In this document: positions 44,251-58,800 of the stretch, piece by piece
Layout: every line of letters starts with the position of its first letter
Numbering within the stretch: position 1 is the stretch's first letter
Assembly: GCA_020137815.1 (NCBI GenBank)
Contig: CM035362.1
Span: 6,237,960-6,301,959, forward strand
DNA from: Hormiphora californensis
Lineage: Eukaryota > Ctenophora > Tentaculata > Cydippida > Pleurobrachiidae
Reading direction: 5' to 3'
Length of the DNA stretch: 64,000 nucleotides
Program-made: the position numbers and the translations under genes
The notes under the pieces: generated by a model
Seen by the model: only the letters and a program-made list of their open reading frames with translations
Told to the model about the DNA's origin: nothing
Database searches by the model: none

Positions 44251-44639
44251 GATCCATATTTGTGACGTATCAAATGCAGCGTCATGCACAAGAGTTTTGT
44301 TTTGTGAAAAAAGAAAATTGATAAATTTATTATTATCGTACCAATTAAGAGTCATTATTGACAGAGAGTTGAAAGATTTGATTGTTAAAGCTTCTTTAAT
44401 CGTTGCAGGTTTTGTTCAAACCTTATGAACAATTCAACATTGCACCTCACAGTAATGTTTTATTTTTACTGCAATAATATAGAGAGAATATGATACCGCA
44501 GTTGTGACATCACTGTCAGAGCATTGGCAGTGTGATCACTAATTTCTGTGATATATTTTGCAGACATTTTCCCGTTTTTAATTGTTTCGCCAGTTCATAA
44601 AAAAAGCGTGTCTTTATTTTTCAATAATTTGATGGGAAA

Positions 44640-44990
44640 AACTATATATCGGATAATGTTACCATGGTTAATCCTGTCTGGTTACCATGGTTAATCCTGT
44701 GTGGTTACCATGGTTAACCATGTGTATTGTGTGGTTACCATGAGTGGTTACCATGGTTAACCATGTGTGGTTACTATGGCCTAGTAACCATGAGTGGTTA
44801 CTATGGTAACCATGAGTGGTTACTATGGTAACCATGCGTGAACCACTGTCTGGTTACCATCGTTAACCCATGTGTGGTTACCATGGTTAACACTGTGTGG
44901 TTACCATGGTGTGCATTGTGTGGTTCCCATGGTTAACAAGTTTCTAGTTACCATGGTTACCATGTGTATGCATGGCTAACTTTGTGTAAC
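44640..44990. repeat. Degenerate GTGGTTACCATGGTTAACC minisatellite
   Basis: About 16 irregular units of TGTGTGGTTACCATGGTTAA with variants GAGTGGTTACTATGGTAACC. It shares the TTACCATGGTAA core with other arrays but has a different unit. Confidence 0.93.
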
Positions 44991-45342
44991 ATACTTACTG
45001 CAATTACTATGGCTCACAACAGCTGTACTACATTATAAAATAAACAAATCTTCAAAACCCCGTTTTAATTCATCTCCTTCACACGTGTGCAGAACAATAC
45101 AACTTCACACGTCAAGCTGTTACGTTCTGTTCACTAATTATAGTAATTAAAATTATTTAATTGGCGAGTCTGAGTGTGGGTACTATAAGAGAGCTGTATT
45201 TCTTGCTGATCTGAGTGAATTGAGAGTTGTGTGAGCTATGTAACTACACGTGTTCTGCTTTTTTAGGAGAGAAAAAGGCCGGATTTTCCAAGAAACTCTC
45301 GAAATATTTTATTTTTTGATATGAGCAAAATAAATAATATTA

Positions 45343-46257
45343 GGTCATTCCATAAAGAATTTCGTGTCCCGATATCTTGGGACCTATAAGAGATAGAGAC
45401 TTCTACTTAGTTTTAACTTGTTCAATGGACGATTCTCTTCCTGGAAACATGTTTGGAATAGTATACGACCATTTGAAGTGCTCGAAATTTGGTGCTATGA
45501 CACCGGAAGTCGTGCTGCCGCTGCACGGGGTTCCCAGAGTTTTTCAAACGCCGCTGGAACAGAGCCTGTACACATTTTTTACTTTCTACAGTGCTCAATC
45601 GATAGCCCATCGTCTAAGGATGAGATATATATGTGATTTGGGTCTCGACGCGTTGCCTAAAAACCTCTAGGACAGTAAATGTAACATCAAAAATCGAAAA
45701 AGTGCAAAATCTGACCTCAATTTTCGGCCTTTTTTGGGGGTATGTTCGAAAACGTCAGTTAGTCACTTTTATATGTTGACAAATCAAATAATTGGCTTCA
45801 CTATGGCATAGAACTTACTTAGAGCTATCTTTTACTGCAAAGTTTTTGATTATAAGCCACTCCTATGAGACGTGAAAGGACCCGGAAGTGAAATTTTCCA
45901 ATTTTTACCAAAATTTTTTGGAGGCCCATTGCTCAGCCGTGAATAAAGCTAGTATCTTCTAATACGTCTTAAACGAAAGAGAATTGTTTAATAAACAAGC
46001 TTGATGCAACCAAACATCCCACAAATACAATATTTAAGAAGTACAGCAGTTTCAGTACTATGCGCGTTTTCCCCGTGCAGCGGCAATTTGAGGTCAATTT
46101 TTTCCGGGTTCGCCGAGAGCCACCCCTGATCAAAAATTTCAAAATAACTGCTTTTGTGAGTAGTCAAGAGCTCAATTGACAAGCTAGAAAAGGGTCTATG
46201 TGAATATCTTGAGTACTTTCGAAAATATCGGGACACGAAATTCTTTATGGAACGACC
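45343..46257. mobile_element. 915-bp element with 36-bp TIRs flanked by TA
   Basis: GGTCATTCCATAAAGAATTT plus CGTGTCCCGATATC at the left, inverse at the right with few changes. TA flanks at 45341-45342 and 46258-46259. The 97-codon frame (45377) and a 103-codon minus frame show no transposase motifs. Inner CGCTGCACGGGG and CCCCGTGCAGCG are also inverted. Probably a Tc1/mariner-type MITE. Confidence 0.85.
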
Positions 46258-46439
46258 TAATAAGATAAATTGGAAAACGTCCGATCTCTTTCTATACACA
46301 TGTTTTTCCGGAGTGTAAAATAAGGAGTTATATTATCTCTGCAAAGTGTTAAATACCTCTCTCTCAATAAACATTCTCTTGAACAACAACCAAAACCAAG
46401 GTGTTTTTATCTTTGTACAATCCGGGAATCAGAAGGGTG

Positions 46440-46862
46440 GGGGAGTACACTGTATTGTATGTGTACATGTACACACTGTATTGTAGTTGTACATGTCCAC
46501 ACTGTATTGTATTTGTACATGTACACACTGTATTGTATTTGTACATGTACACACTGTATTGTATTTGTACATGTACACACTGTATTGTATTTGTACATGT
46601 CCACACTGTATTGTATTTGTACATGTACACACTGTATTGTATTTGTACATGTACACACTGTATTGTATTTGTACATGTACACACTGTATTGTATTTGTAC
46701 ATGTACAGTGTACACACTGTATTGTATTTGTACATGTACACACTGTATTGTATTTGTACATGTACACACTGTATTGTATTTGTACATGTACACACTGTAT
46801 TGTATTTGTACATGTACACACTGTATTGTATTTGTACATGTACACACTGTATTGTATTGTGT
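46440..46862. repeat. 27-bp minisatellite TGTACATGTACACACTGTAT
   Basis: About 15 units of TGTACATGTACACACTGTAT plus TGTATTT. The unit contains the palindrome TGTACATGTACA. Open frames in five phases (up to 220 codons) arise because 27 is a multiple of three and the unit lacks stops. They are not genes. Confidence 0.96.
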
Positions 46863-47299
46863 TGTTTGAGTAGATCTCCTATTACTACTGAACATGTAAT
46901 TGAAGTACAATACCAGCTCCCATTGTATTTGTGTATCCATGGCAACAGTAACTTCCATTGTATTTGTGTATCTATGGCTCATACAGTAAATCATGATCCC
47001 TCTTTTAGATTTTATGGACCCCCAACAGTAAACCAAATTTAATGAGTGGCATGTAATATAGTGTATCAATACTTCATCATGAAGTTCATGACATGTTACA
47101 GATAGTTAAAGGACGCCATGCCAGAAATTAGGGAAATACATACAAATTGGTGCTCGCTTATTGATAATTGCCAGATTGCTGGAAACCCAGCTCATGTGTA
47201 CAGTACTGTACTCAGCTCAGACATTTTGTGTATTTAGTACTTTCAACTGCACTAATGACATATGTTATGTGACCGATCAATTCTGAGGTCCTTCCTTAT
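46863..47299. other. No gene seen
   Basis: Contains two copies of CATTGTATTTGTGTATC about 40 bp apart. No exons recognised. Confidence 0.5.
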
Positions 47300-48825
47300 T
47301 ATGTTCGCAAAAGGCAAGCTTCCCCTCGTCCGACCCGAAGTTGGAATCATATGGGTTTAGTTTGTCGAACCGGCAAGTTGCTAACATTTTCAAATCTTCA
47401 CTACTTCTCAAATGATCCCATACTTTCAGTCTAATCCCAAAATCCTATTAAAAATAGAGACAAAAATAACGGCACCAAACTGTGAAATGCCCTTGCATTA
47501 GTGCGAGTAGAATAAAATCAATTTTCTATCTAATGGCCGAGTTTATAGCAAGAAAGGACTATTTTACAACGAATTCTCTGGTTAGTATGGTAACCAACTC
47601 CGTTGTCATGGTAAATCAATCGAACTCTATCGAGTTCTATCGCCAGCAACTGGATGAAAATTTATCCATTTCATTATGCACAATGCACAGGCTTTGGTTA
47701 CGAAGTTACCCCTTGCCAGCGTGTGCACGCGAAGGTCGCCCGGCGACAGAGTGTGAGGTGTCTTCGATACCAAGCACAGGCTTGTGTAACAAAAAGGGGC
47801 GTTTTTATAGCTTATTGTTCATCATAACCTGAAATAAATAATTTTCATTACTTTTACAAAGGCTCAAAGTTTGAATATCAAATTTGCCAAAATTGTGCAG
47901 GGGCCACCCCAAAATTAATCTCTAAGTAATTAATTAATTAATTTTGACTATTCCCACTTTCTGTAGATTATATTATATGTTTTATGCATGAAGAACATTC
48001 CTAGAAAGTTTCAAGTCGATATTTTAAGCAGAACGGAAAATATAATTTAGTGCATGGGCAAACAAAATGGTGCAAGGGCACATGTTCAGGGGAAATTTGC
48101 ACAAATTGTGCAGGGGCAAATTTTAATTAATTTGCCTATAATTAATTACCTAATTGATATATTAATCATACGGCTCTTCTAGTACTCGTAGTTATGCTAC
48201 TAGAACATGCATAGAAAGTTTCGTGTCAAAATATTAAACGGTGTGGACACAGTTCGATCATAAAATTGGTGCAAGGGCTGCCCTTGCACCATTTGCCCTT
48301 GCACATTGCCTGCCCTTGCACCAAATTCCATTTTTTGCACGGCTCTAACTAACTAATTAATTAATTTTGACTATTCCCACTTTTCGAACATCATCTTTTA
48401 TGATTGAAGAACATTCCTACAAAGTTTCAAGTCGATATTTTAAGCAGAACGGAAAATAGAATTTGGTGCAAGGGCGCGGTGCAAGGGACATAACACGCAA
48501 TGTGCAGGGGCACGGTGCCCTTGCACCGTTTTTAATTACCTATAATTAATTAATTAATTAAAAATTCAAAAATCCGCCAACGTCATGACACAAAGGAATA
48601 CTACAAGAACATGCCTACAAAATTTCAAGTCGATATCTCAAACGGTGTGGCCACAATCGTTGACATGTTTTTTGCCCCCCCCCCCCCCCCCCCCAAAAAA
48701 AGACCTTTCTTTGTTCTTAATAGGGCCGGCATTTTTGGGTTTTTGTGCAGGGGCAAAAAATTTTTTTTCTTTTTTTCGTTTTTTGCTGTTTTCTTCGGGT
48801 CGGAGGTGCCTGCCGGCACCTAAAT
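47300..48825 (+). mobile_element. 1.5-kb dispersed repeat, copy 2
   Basis: Same limits, orientation and near-identical sequence as 23088-24614: TATGTTCGCAAAAGGCAAGC to GCCGGCACCTAAAT. Differences include GTGCAGGGGC for GTGCAAGGGC, CTCTAAGTAATTAA and C-run length. Here it lies away from the retroelement fragment, so the repeat moves independently of it. Confidence 0.87.
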
Positions 48826-49894
<1,069 letters not shown>

Positions 49895-52800
49895 ATGTTG
49901 GTGACATGGGACAAGGAGTTTTCCAATTCTAAAGATAAAATATTCAAGTTTGGTCCGATGAAGCTGGTGGTGCGGTTCAAAAAGTTAACAGGTGGGTCAT
50001 GGATGTATAGTAGGGTGTGCTATTTTTTCAAATGCCTAATTTAATTCAAAATTTCACTTGGTATCGGGTTAAATGAGCTCCTACGATCATTCTAAAACAT
50101 TTTATCACAAAGTTTTGGCTCTACCATGGCCCAATTACGTTGGCACGAGCTATGCCCATATATGGGCATATTCATTTCAAAAAGTCTGTTTTAGGGCGTT
50201 GTTTCGAACAAAACACACATAGCAATCGTCTCGTGACAACTTATACAACTGTTACTTTGAGTTTGAGCCTTCAGAAATCCACTTTATGAACAAAAATAAA
50301 AATTTTTCTCCCTTTTTTTTCTTGCTAATTTTACCAACTTGCAGAATCGTGGGGACGAATTTTAATTTTTTTAGTTTTTTTCTTGGTGGAAAGCAAATTT
50401 CGGTTGTAATCGACTAATTTTGTTGGTCGCGAGCTTCGTTTGCCGCGCTTCGCGCGGCCCTAGTGGAGGGGTGACCGCGTCACCAACTAATTTTGGCCTG
50501 CGGAACACGATCCCGTTCACGAAAAAGCTCTCAAAATTGAAGAACATGTCCAAAATGAACATTTTTTGTCAAAAATGAACATTTTTTGTCAAAAATGAAC
50601 ATTTTTAGGTCAAAATTGAACTTTAGCATTATTTAATGATGCATATCAATTCTGTCAGTTTCGAGGTGCTGAACACAACCCTGACCATAAAAAGTTTATA
50701 TCAAGAACATGTCAAAAACTGGTGAAAACCACACATATTTTCCTGTTTTTACCATTTTTCGGTTAAAAACTACACTTTTTAAATCGCGATGCCAACGTAA
50801 CTGACAAACACTATCCAGATTCTGTTTTGCTGATGTGATAGAGAATTGTCCATAGTTTCACATTAGCTAGATACCAGGAAGCGACCGAATATTCGGTTCG
50901 GTTCGGTTCGGTTCGGAAATTCGGTGTTTTTTGGGCGGTTTGGTTCGGTTCGGTTCGGTAGGAAATTTTGGCCGAACCACCGAATTTTATGGTCAAAAAA
51001 TGCCCAGAAATCGGGCTTTTTCATGCAAAATTTTTCAATTATTTCACGAAAATTGTATGGATTTCAATGTAAATTTCGCCGTATTAACCCTATTTCGAAT
51101 CGGTGGTGCTATGTGGAAATGATTTCGCTAGTTAGCGGGTTCGATATGGATTGATTTGATACCTGACTTCCCGACGAATCGTGTCCTCATGAGAGGGTCA
51201 ACAAATTCAGAAACTTTTTTTTTCAAAAAATTCATGGAGAGCACCGATCAAAGTGTTAAGAATCATTCTCTGAAATTTTGTAAAAAAGTTTGGAAAATAT
51301 TCCAAAGTCAATTTTATGGAAAATTTTCTATGTCAATTTTTGCGTACGAATCGTGTTTCGAATCGGTATTGCTAAGCGGGAGTGATGTTGCTAATTAGTG
51401 GGTCCGAGATGGATTATGCTGATACGTGATCCCCCATCAAATCTAATTAGGAAGTTTAGGGGAAACGATTCATGTTTCAATAAATCCTGCTAATTAGCGA
51501 GAGCACTGCCGCATAGCATCACCGATTCGCAACACGATTCGTACGGCAAAATTGACATAGAATTTTTTTTTCCGAAATTGACTTTGAAATATTTTACAAA
51601 GTTTTTTCACAAAATTAAATGTTTCTCTAAAAATTCATGGAGAGCATCGATCAAGGTATTGAGAATCATTACCTGAAATTTTGTGAAATTTTTTTTGTGA
51701 AAAATATTTTAAGTAAATTATGGTATACGAATCGTGTTTCTAATCGACAATGCTAAACGGGAGTGATGTTGGTAATTAGTGGGTCCGAGATGGATTGTGC
51801 TGATACGTGATACCCCATCAAATCTAATTAGGAAATTTAGAGAGACACGATTCATGGTTCGTTTAATCCTGCTAATTAGCAATACCATTCCCGTATAGCA
51901 TTGCCGATTCGAAACACGATTCGTACGCAAAAATTGACATAGAAAATTTACGATGAAATTGACTTTGAAAATTTTTTCACAAAATTGACTTTGAAATTTT
52001 TTCAAACATTTTTTAACAAAATTTCAGAGAATGATTCTCAATACCTTGATCGGTGCTCTCCATGAGTTTTTAGAGAAACATTTATACAGAAAAAGTTTTG
52101 TATGGTTCGGTTCGGTTCGGTTACCGAAATTCGGTTCGGTTCGGTTCGGTTTGGTTCGGTAAAAAAGTTTTTCAAATTCGGTTCGGTTCGGTTCGGTGGA
52201 AAAAAACCCGGTTCGGTCGTTTCCTGCTAGATACTGAATGGCCTAGTCGAAAAAAATTTGAAATAGCACACCCTAATGTATAGTGCACACAAAGGAACCG
52301 ACCGAATCAGGAAATACTGTTCCCTGATTGGCTGATAACCAGTCACGTGACCTAAATAACGAGTTCTGATTGGTTGTTTACTTGTTTCGGTCGGTTCCTA
52401 CTGCACACAAAGGAACGCGGTTTGTGATAGCATCGCCACGAAGATCATTCGATTCAACTCAAGTTCACTTACATGAACAACTTTACTGTCCGCACAATTT
52501 GCACATGTTCTAGGATAGCTATATCCTCTTAATATTTCCTCTGGTCTGTATTTCTTGTTGTTCAGAGACTGTTTGGTATATGCGATTCCCGCCTCGAATA
52601 GTAACTGGATACTCCCCTCCTTCCATACCTCGAATAGTCACTGGATATAACTCTGATCGTCCTACTGAAACCTTCTCACCAACTGAAACTGACCAGGCAG
52701 CAAGCCCTTTACTAGATAATCTAGGTGCGGAACAAGCACGCTTCAAACCTGCACTTTGATCTTCACCCGTGTCTGACTGTGGTCTGGAAACCCCCCTACT

Positions 52801-55800
52801 ATACACGGAGCTTTTCTGAATCAATATCTTTTCGAGACGAATCCAACGCAACTGGAATTAGCTTTCTATATTATCGGAAGTTTGGGCTTGAGCCCCTTCA
52901 ATTTTAGTCATTTTTCGGTGCGCGAGCCAATCAGAGGCCTTTATTTCGAAATCTAGGCCTCTGATTGGCTTGCGCATCGAAAAACGACCAAAAATGAAGG
53001 GGCTCAAGCCCAATCTTCCCGATAAGATATTAAAATAGAAAGCTAATTCCAGTTGCGTTCGATTCGTCTCGAAAAGGTGATTCAGAAAAGCTCCGTGCTC
53101 CTAGGGGGTTTCAGACGACAGTCAGTGACGTACCCGTAAATCGACCGAATTTAGAATCTAGATATTGCACTTTTTTACAACCCGGGCACAAGATCATTCA
53201 ACTTGGTCAAGAAATGGCCAAGAAATGGCAAAAATGTGAAGAAATGTGCGTGCTACAATGTTCTGGCATTAGTCTCAGTTTAAAGATAGTCCCAGCAGCT
53301 GAAAACATATTCATTCAAAATTCTTCATTAATCATCGTCAAATCCAAGTTAATTACAATTGCAATGAATGAACTGAGACAACTGATATTCCCAGACTAAT
53401 CCACCACCCCCCCCCCCCCAGACTACTAATCCACCCCACCCCCCCCCCCCCCCCCACTACTAATCCCCACCCCCCATTGTTTCAGAGGATGATGATGATG
53501 ATATTAGAACCTGGATTCCAGAGTGTACCTCTGTGGACAATATCCCCTACTCCCACAGATACCGACCAGTCACAGTAGATGAGTATCCGGGTGTGGTAGT
53601 GGTTGCTAATGCTGACATCTTCAACTTTAATCAACTCAGGGAAAAATATGAGGTAATAAGTAGTCCCCCCTTCCTCCCTTCCCTTCCAAGGGATCCCCCA
53701 CTTTTCCCCACTCGAGCGGGGGGAAGTGGGGGATCCCTTGGATCCATTGCAACCTATTCTCGCTCAATGAAATCGAGCTCATTCGCGCGCGACGTCGATC
53801 TCACTCAGTTATCAATGTGGCCAAGGGGATCCCCTTCTAATTGTTGACTGTTGAGTGAGGGTTGGTACCTACTCAACCAGTTGGTGACATAGACACCTGG
53901 CGCGACCACCCGCTCAATCTCGGTCGCGCAAGGTGTCTTTGTCACCAACTCAACTCCAGCTCACCTCTCCATTATGCAGATAACGCTAAGCACGGGAAGG
54001 AGGGAAGAGATTCTACTTCATCTCTACATGAAACTTGGTCTAACTGAAATGTTGGGTGTTATTCAAGGGGAGTTCTCCTTCATCCTCTGTGATAGAGACA
54101 GGTAATGTTGGGTGTTATTCAAGGGGAGTTCTCCTTCATCCTCTGTGACAGAGACAGGTAATATAGACTCTCTAGAATGTGATAGAGACAGGTAATATAG
54201 GTTCTCTCTAGCTACCACGCCTGCACTTTGGGAGCCACAGTTTGTTAAAACAGCTGTGTGGTTTTAGTTACACTTTTATAAGTTAGATCACTGCAGTTTG
54301 ATATCAAGTATGCAGCGTACGTACTTTAAGTTTTAAAATTTGTAATGGTCAAAAGCGTAATGTGATTTGTAATCAGTGATTACGTGCACGTGCTAGCTTA
54401 CAGCTACTAGCACTCTTAACTCAGTAGCTGGATTCTAGCATCGCAGCGCATGATTCTGGGTGGCTGTTACTAGCATGATGTTACATCACGTATGTTTATG
54501 ACTTTATGAATGGTGAGGGGGTAATCATCAGGAAACGACCGAACCGGGTTTTTTTCCACCGAACCGAACCGAACCGAATTTGAAAAACTTTTTTACCGAA
54601 CCAAACCGAACCGAACCGAACCGAATTTCGGTAACCGAACCGAACCGAACCATACAAAACTTTTTCTGTATAAATGTTTCTCTAAAAACTCATGGAGAGC
54701 ACCGATCAAGGTATTGAGAATCATTCTCTGAAATTTTGTTAAAAAATGTTTGAAAAAATTTCAAAGTCAATTTTGTGAAAAAATTTTCAAAGTCAATTTC
54801 ATCGTAAATTTTCTATGTCAATTTTTGCGTACGAATCGTGTTTCGAATCGGCAATGCTATACGGGAATGGTATTGCTAATTAGCAGGATTAAACGAACCA
54901 TGAATCGTGTCTCTCTAAATTTCCTAATTAGATTTGATGGGGTATCACGTATCAGCACAATCCATCTCGGACCCACTAATTACCAACATCACTCCCGTTT
55001 AGCATTGTCGATTAGAAACACGATTCGTATACCATAATTTACTTAAAATATTTTTCACAAAAAAAATTTCACAAAATTTCAGGTAATGATTCTCAATACC
55101 TTGATCGATGCTCTCCATGAATTTTTAGAGAAACATTTAATTTTGTGAAAAAACTTTGTAAAATATTTCAAAGTCAATTTCGGAAAAAAAAATTCTATGT
55201 CAATTTTGCCGTACGAATCGTGTTGCGAATCGGTGATGCTATGCGGCAGTGCTCTCGCTAATTAGCAGGATTTATTGAAACATGAATCGTTTCCCCTAAA
55301 CTTCCTAATTAGATTTGATGGGGGATCACGTATCAGCATAATCCATCTCGGACCCACTAATTAGCAACATCACTCCCGCTTAGCAATACCGATTCGAAAC
55401 ACGATTCGTACGCAAAAATTGACATAGAAAATTTTCCATAAAATTGACTTTGGAATATTTTCCAAACTTTTTTACAAAATTTCAGAGAATGATTCTTAAC
55501 ACTTTGATCGGTGCTCTCCATGAATTTTTTGAAAAAAAAAGTTTCTGAATTTGTTGACCCTCTCATGAGGACACGATTCGTCGGGAAGTCAGGTATCAAA
55601 TCAATCCATATCGAACCCGCTAACTAGCGAAATCATTTCCACATAGCACCACCGATTCGAAATAGGGTTAATACGGCGAAATTTACATTGAAATCCATAC
55701 AATTTTCGTGAAATAATTGAAAAATTTTGCATGAAAAAGCCCGATTTCTGGGCATTTTTTGACCATAAAATTCGGTGGTTCGGCCAAAATTTCCTACCGA

Positions 55801-58800
55801 ACCGAACCGAACCAAACCGCCCAAAAAACACCGAATTTCCGAACCGAACCGAACCGAACCGAATATTCGGTCGCTTCCTGGTAATCATGTTATCATGTGA
55901 CCCGTGTTATTATAGATTTATCCCACGATACTTTACCAATTTACCATCCTGTCCTATATGCCGTTGAGTAAGGGGTGGCTCTGTGACGATATTTTCCTGG
56001 AAATGGCTCAACTTTCTAGAACTCCAAGAACTCCTAGTAAAAGAGTAGAATTAGATTGTTGATAAATAGAAGGGTAAACCATTTTTAGACAGAGAATAAG
56101 AACAAGTCGTTCTGCATATTGAATATATTCAATTAGCTGTCATATGAGGTTGTTATTATAGAGAACATTTTATTGAATATTTAGAGTTTTCCGCGGAATA
56201 TAAGAGTTTTAGGTTTAGGAAGTAACACTTCTTATCAGAACAGTGCCTTGAAAAACAGTTTATTATCTAAACCGGAAAATCGCTATAAAACCCTAGTTTA
56301 GCACACTCACATGATTATACTAAACCCTAGTTTAGTATATACCCTCTGTCACATACATAATCACATGATTTGGTCAGATAATCACACTGGAAAGCTAAAC
56401 TCTCTGTAGAAGCAGACTAATGTTACTCAATACAAGCTATACGGAACTAAGTTTAGTAGTTTCGCCTTAGATCGAGTTCAACTACATCTGTATAAAAACT
56501 TTGTAGAACACTTATTAACTCCCTCCCCCTCTTCAGGTCATTCCTTGTAAGAGATGGAACAGGTAACAGAGATCTAACTCCCTCCCCCTCTTCAGGTCAT
56601 TCCTGGTAAGAGATGGGACAGGTAACAGAGATCTAACTCCCTCCCCCTCTTCAGGTCATTCCTGGTAAGAGACGGGACAGGTAATAGAGATCTAACTCCC
56701 TCCCCCTCTTCAGGTCATTCCTGGTAAGAGATGGGACAGGTAACAGAGATCTAACTCCCTCCCCCTCTTCAGGTCATTCCTTGTCAGAGATGGGACAGGT
56801 AACAGAGATCTAACTCCCTCCCCCTCTTCAGGTCCTTCCTGGTAAGAGATGGGACAGGTAACAGAGATTTAACTCCCTCCCCCTCTTCAGGTCATTCCTT
56901 GTCAGAGATGGGACAGGTAACAGAGATCTAACTCCCTCCCCCTCTTCAGGTCATTCCTGGTAAGAGATGGGACAGGTAACAGAGATCTAACTCCCTCCCC
57001 CTCTTCAGGTCATTCCTGGTAAGAGATGGGACAGGTAACAGAGATCTAACTCCCTCCCCCTCTTCAGGTCATTCCTGGTAAGAGATGGGACAGGTAACAG
57101 AGATCTAACTCCCTCCCCCTCTTCAGGTCATTCCTGGTAAGAGATGGGACAGGTAACAGAGATCTAACTCCCTCCCCCTCTTCAGGTCATTCCTGGTAAG
57201 AGATGGGACAGGTAACAGAGATCTAACTCCCTCCCCCTCTTCAGGTCATTCCTGGTAAGAGATGGGACAGGTAACAGAGATCTAACTCCCTCCCCCTCTT
57301 CAGGTCATTCCTGGTAAGAGATGGGACAGGTAACAGAGATCTAACTCCCTCCCCCTCTTCAGGTCATTCCTTGTCAGAGATGGGACAGGTAACAGAGATC
57401 TAACTCCCTCCCCCTCTTCAGGTCATTCCTGGTAAGAGACGGGACAGGTAATAGAGATCTAACTCCCTCCCCCTCTTCAGGTCATTCCTGGTAAGAGATG
57501 GGACAGGTAACAGAGATCTAACTCCCTCCCCCTCTTCAGGTCATTCCTTGTAAGAGATGGGACAGGTAACAGAGATCTAACTCCCTCCCCCTCTTCAGGT
57601 CATTCCTGGTAAGAGATGGGACAGGTAACAGAGATCTAACTCCCTCCCCCTCTTCAGGTCATTCCTGGTAAGAGATGGGACAGGTAACAGAGATCTAACT
57701 CCCTCCCCCTCTTCAGGTCATTCCTTGTCAGGGATGGGACAGGTAACAGAGATCTAACTCCCTCCCCCTCTTCAGGTCATTCCTTGTCAGGGATGGGACA
57801 GGTAACAGAGATCTAACTCCCTCCCCCTCTTCAGGTCCTTCCTTGTAAGAGATGGGACAGGTAACAGAGATCTAACTCCCTCCCCCCCTCTTCAGGTCAT
57901 TCCTTGTAAGAGATGGGACAGGTAACAGAGATCTAACTCCCTCCCCCTCTTCAGGTCATTCCTGGTAAGAGATGGGACAGGTAACAGAGATCTAACTCCC
58001 TCCCCCTCTTCAGGTCATTCCTGGTAAGAGATGGGACAGGTAACAGAGGATCTAACTCCCTCCCCCTCTTCAGGTCATTCCTGGTAAGAGATGGGACAGG
58101 TAACAGAGATCTAACTCCCTCCCCCTCTTCAGGTCATTCCTGGTAAGAGATGGGACAGGTAACAGAGATCTAACTCCCTCCCCCTCTTCAGGTCATTCCT
58201 GGTAAGAGATGGGACAGGTAACAGAGATCTAACTCCCTCCCCCTCTTCAGGTCATTCCTGGTAAGAGATGGGACAGGTAACAGAGATCTAACTCCCTCCC
58301 CCTCTTCAGGTCATTCCTGGTAAGAGATGGGACAGGTAACAGAGATCTAACTCCCTCCCCCTCTTCAGGTCATTCCTTGTAAGAGATGGGACAGGTAACA
58401 GAGATCTAACTCCCTCCCCCTCTTCAGGTCATTCCTTGTAAGAGATGGGACAGGTAACAGAGATCTAACTCCCTCCCCCTCTTCAGGTCATTCCTGGTAA
58501 GAGATGGGACAGGTAACAGAGATCTAACTCCCTCCCCCTCTTCAGGTCATTCCTGGTAAGAGATGGGACAGGTAACAGAGATCTAACTCCCTCCCCCTCT
58601 TCAGGTCATTCCTTGTAAGAGATGGGACAGGTAACAGAGATCTAACTCCCTCCCCCTCTTCAGGTCATTCCTTGTAAGAGATGGGACAGGTAACAGAGAT
58701 CTAACTCCCTCCCCCTCTTCAGGTCATTCCTGGTAAGAGATGGGACAGGTAACAGAGATCTAACTCCCTCCCCCTCTTCAGGTCATTCCTGGTAAGAGAT

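Noticed and set aside
45377-45670. 97-codon frame as a transposase
   Set aside because: No DDE-type motif; it lies within a 915-bp TIR element and overlaps the left TIR.
46364-47069. Open frames of 128-220 codons on both strands
   Set aside because: The 27-bp unit is a multiple of three and stop-free, so long frames arise in most phases. No gene signal.
53214-53399. N-terminal exon of the synthetase-like gene
   Set aside because: A 61-codon frame with MCVLQCSG, but no HRGPD-type motif. It ends in a stop before the next acceptor, and the exon at 49895 fits the phase better.
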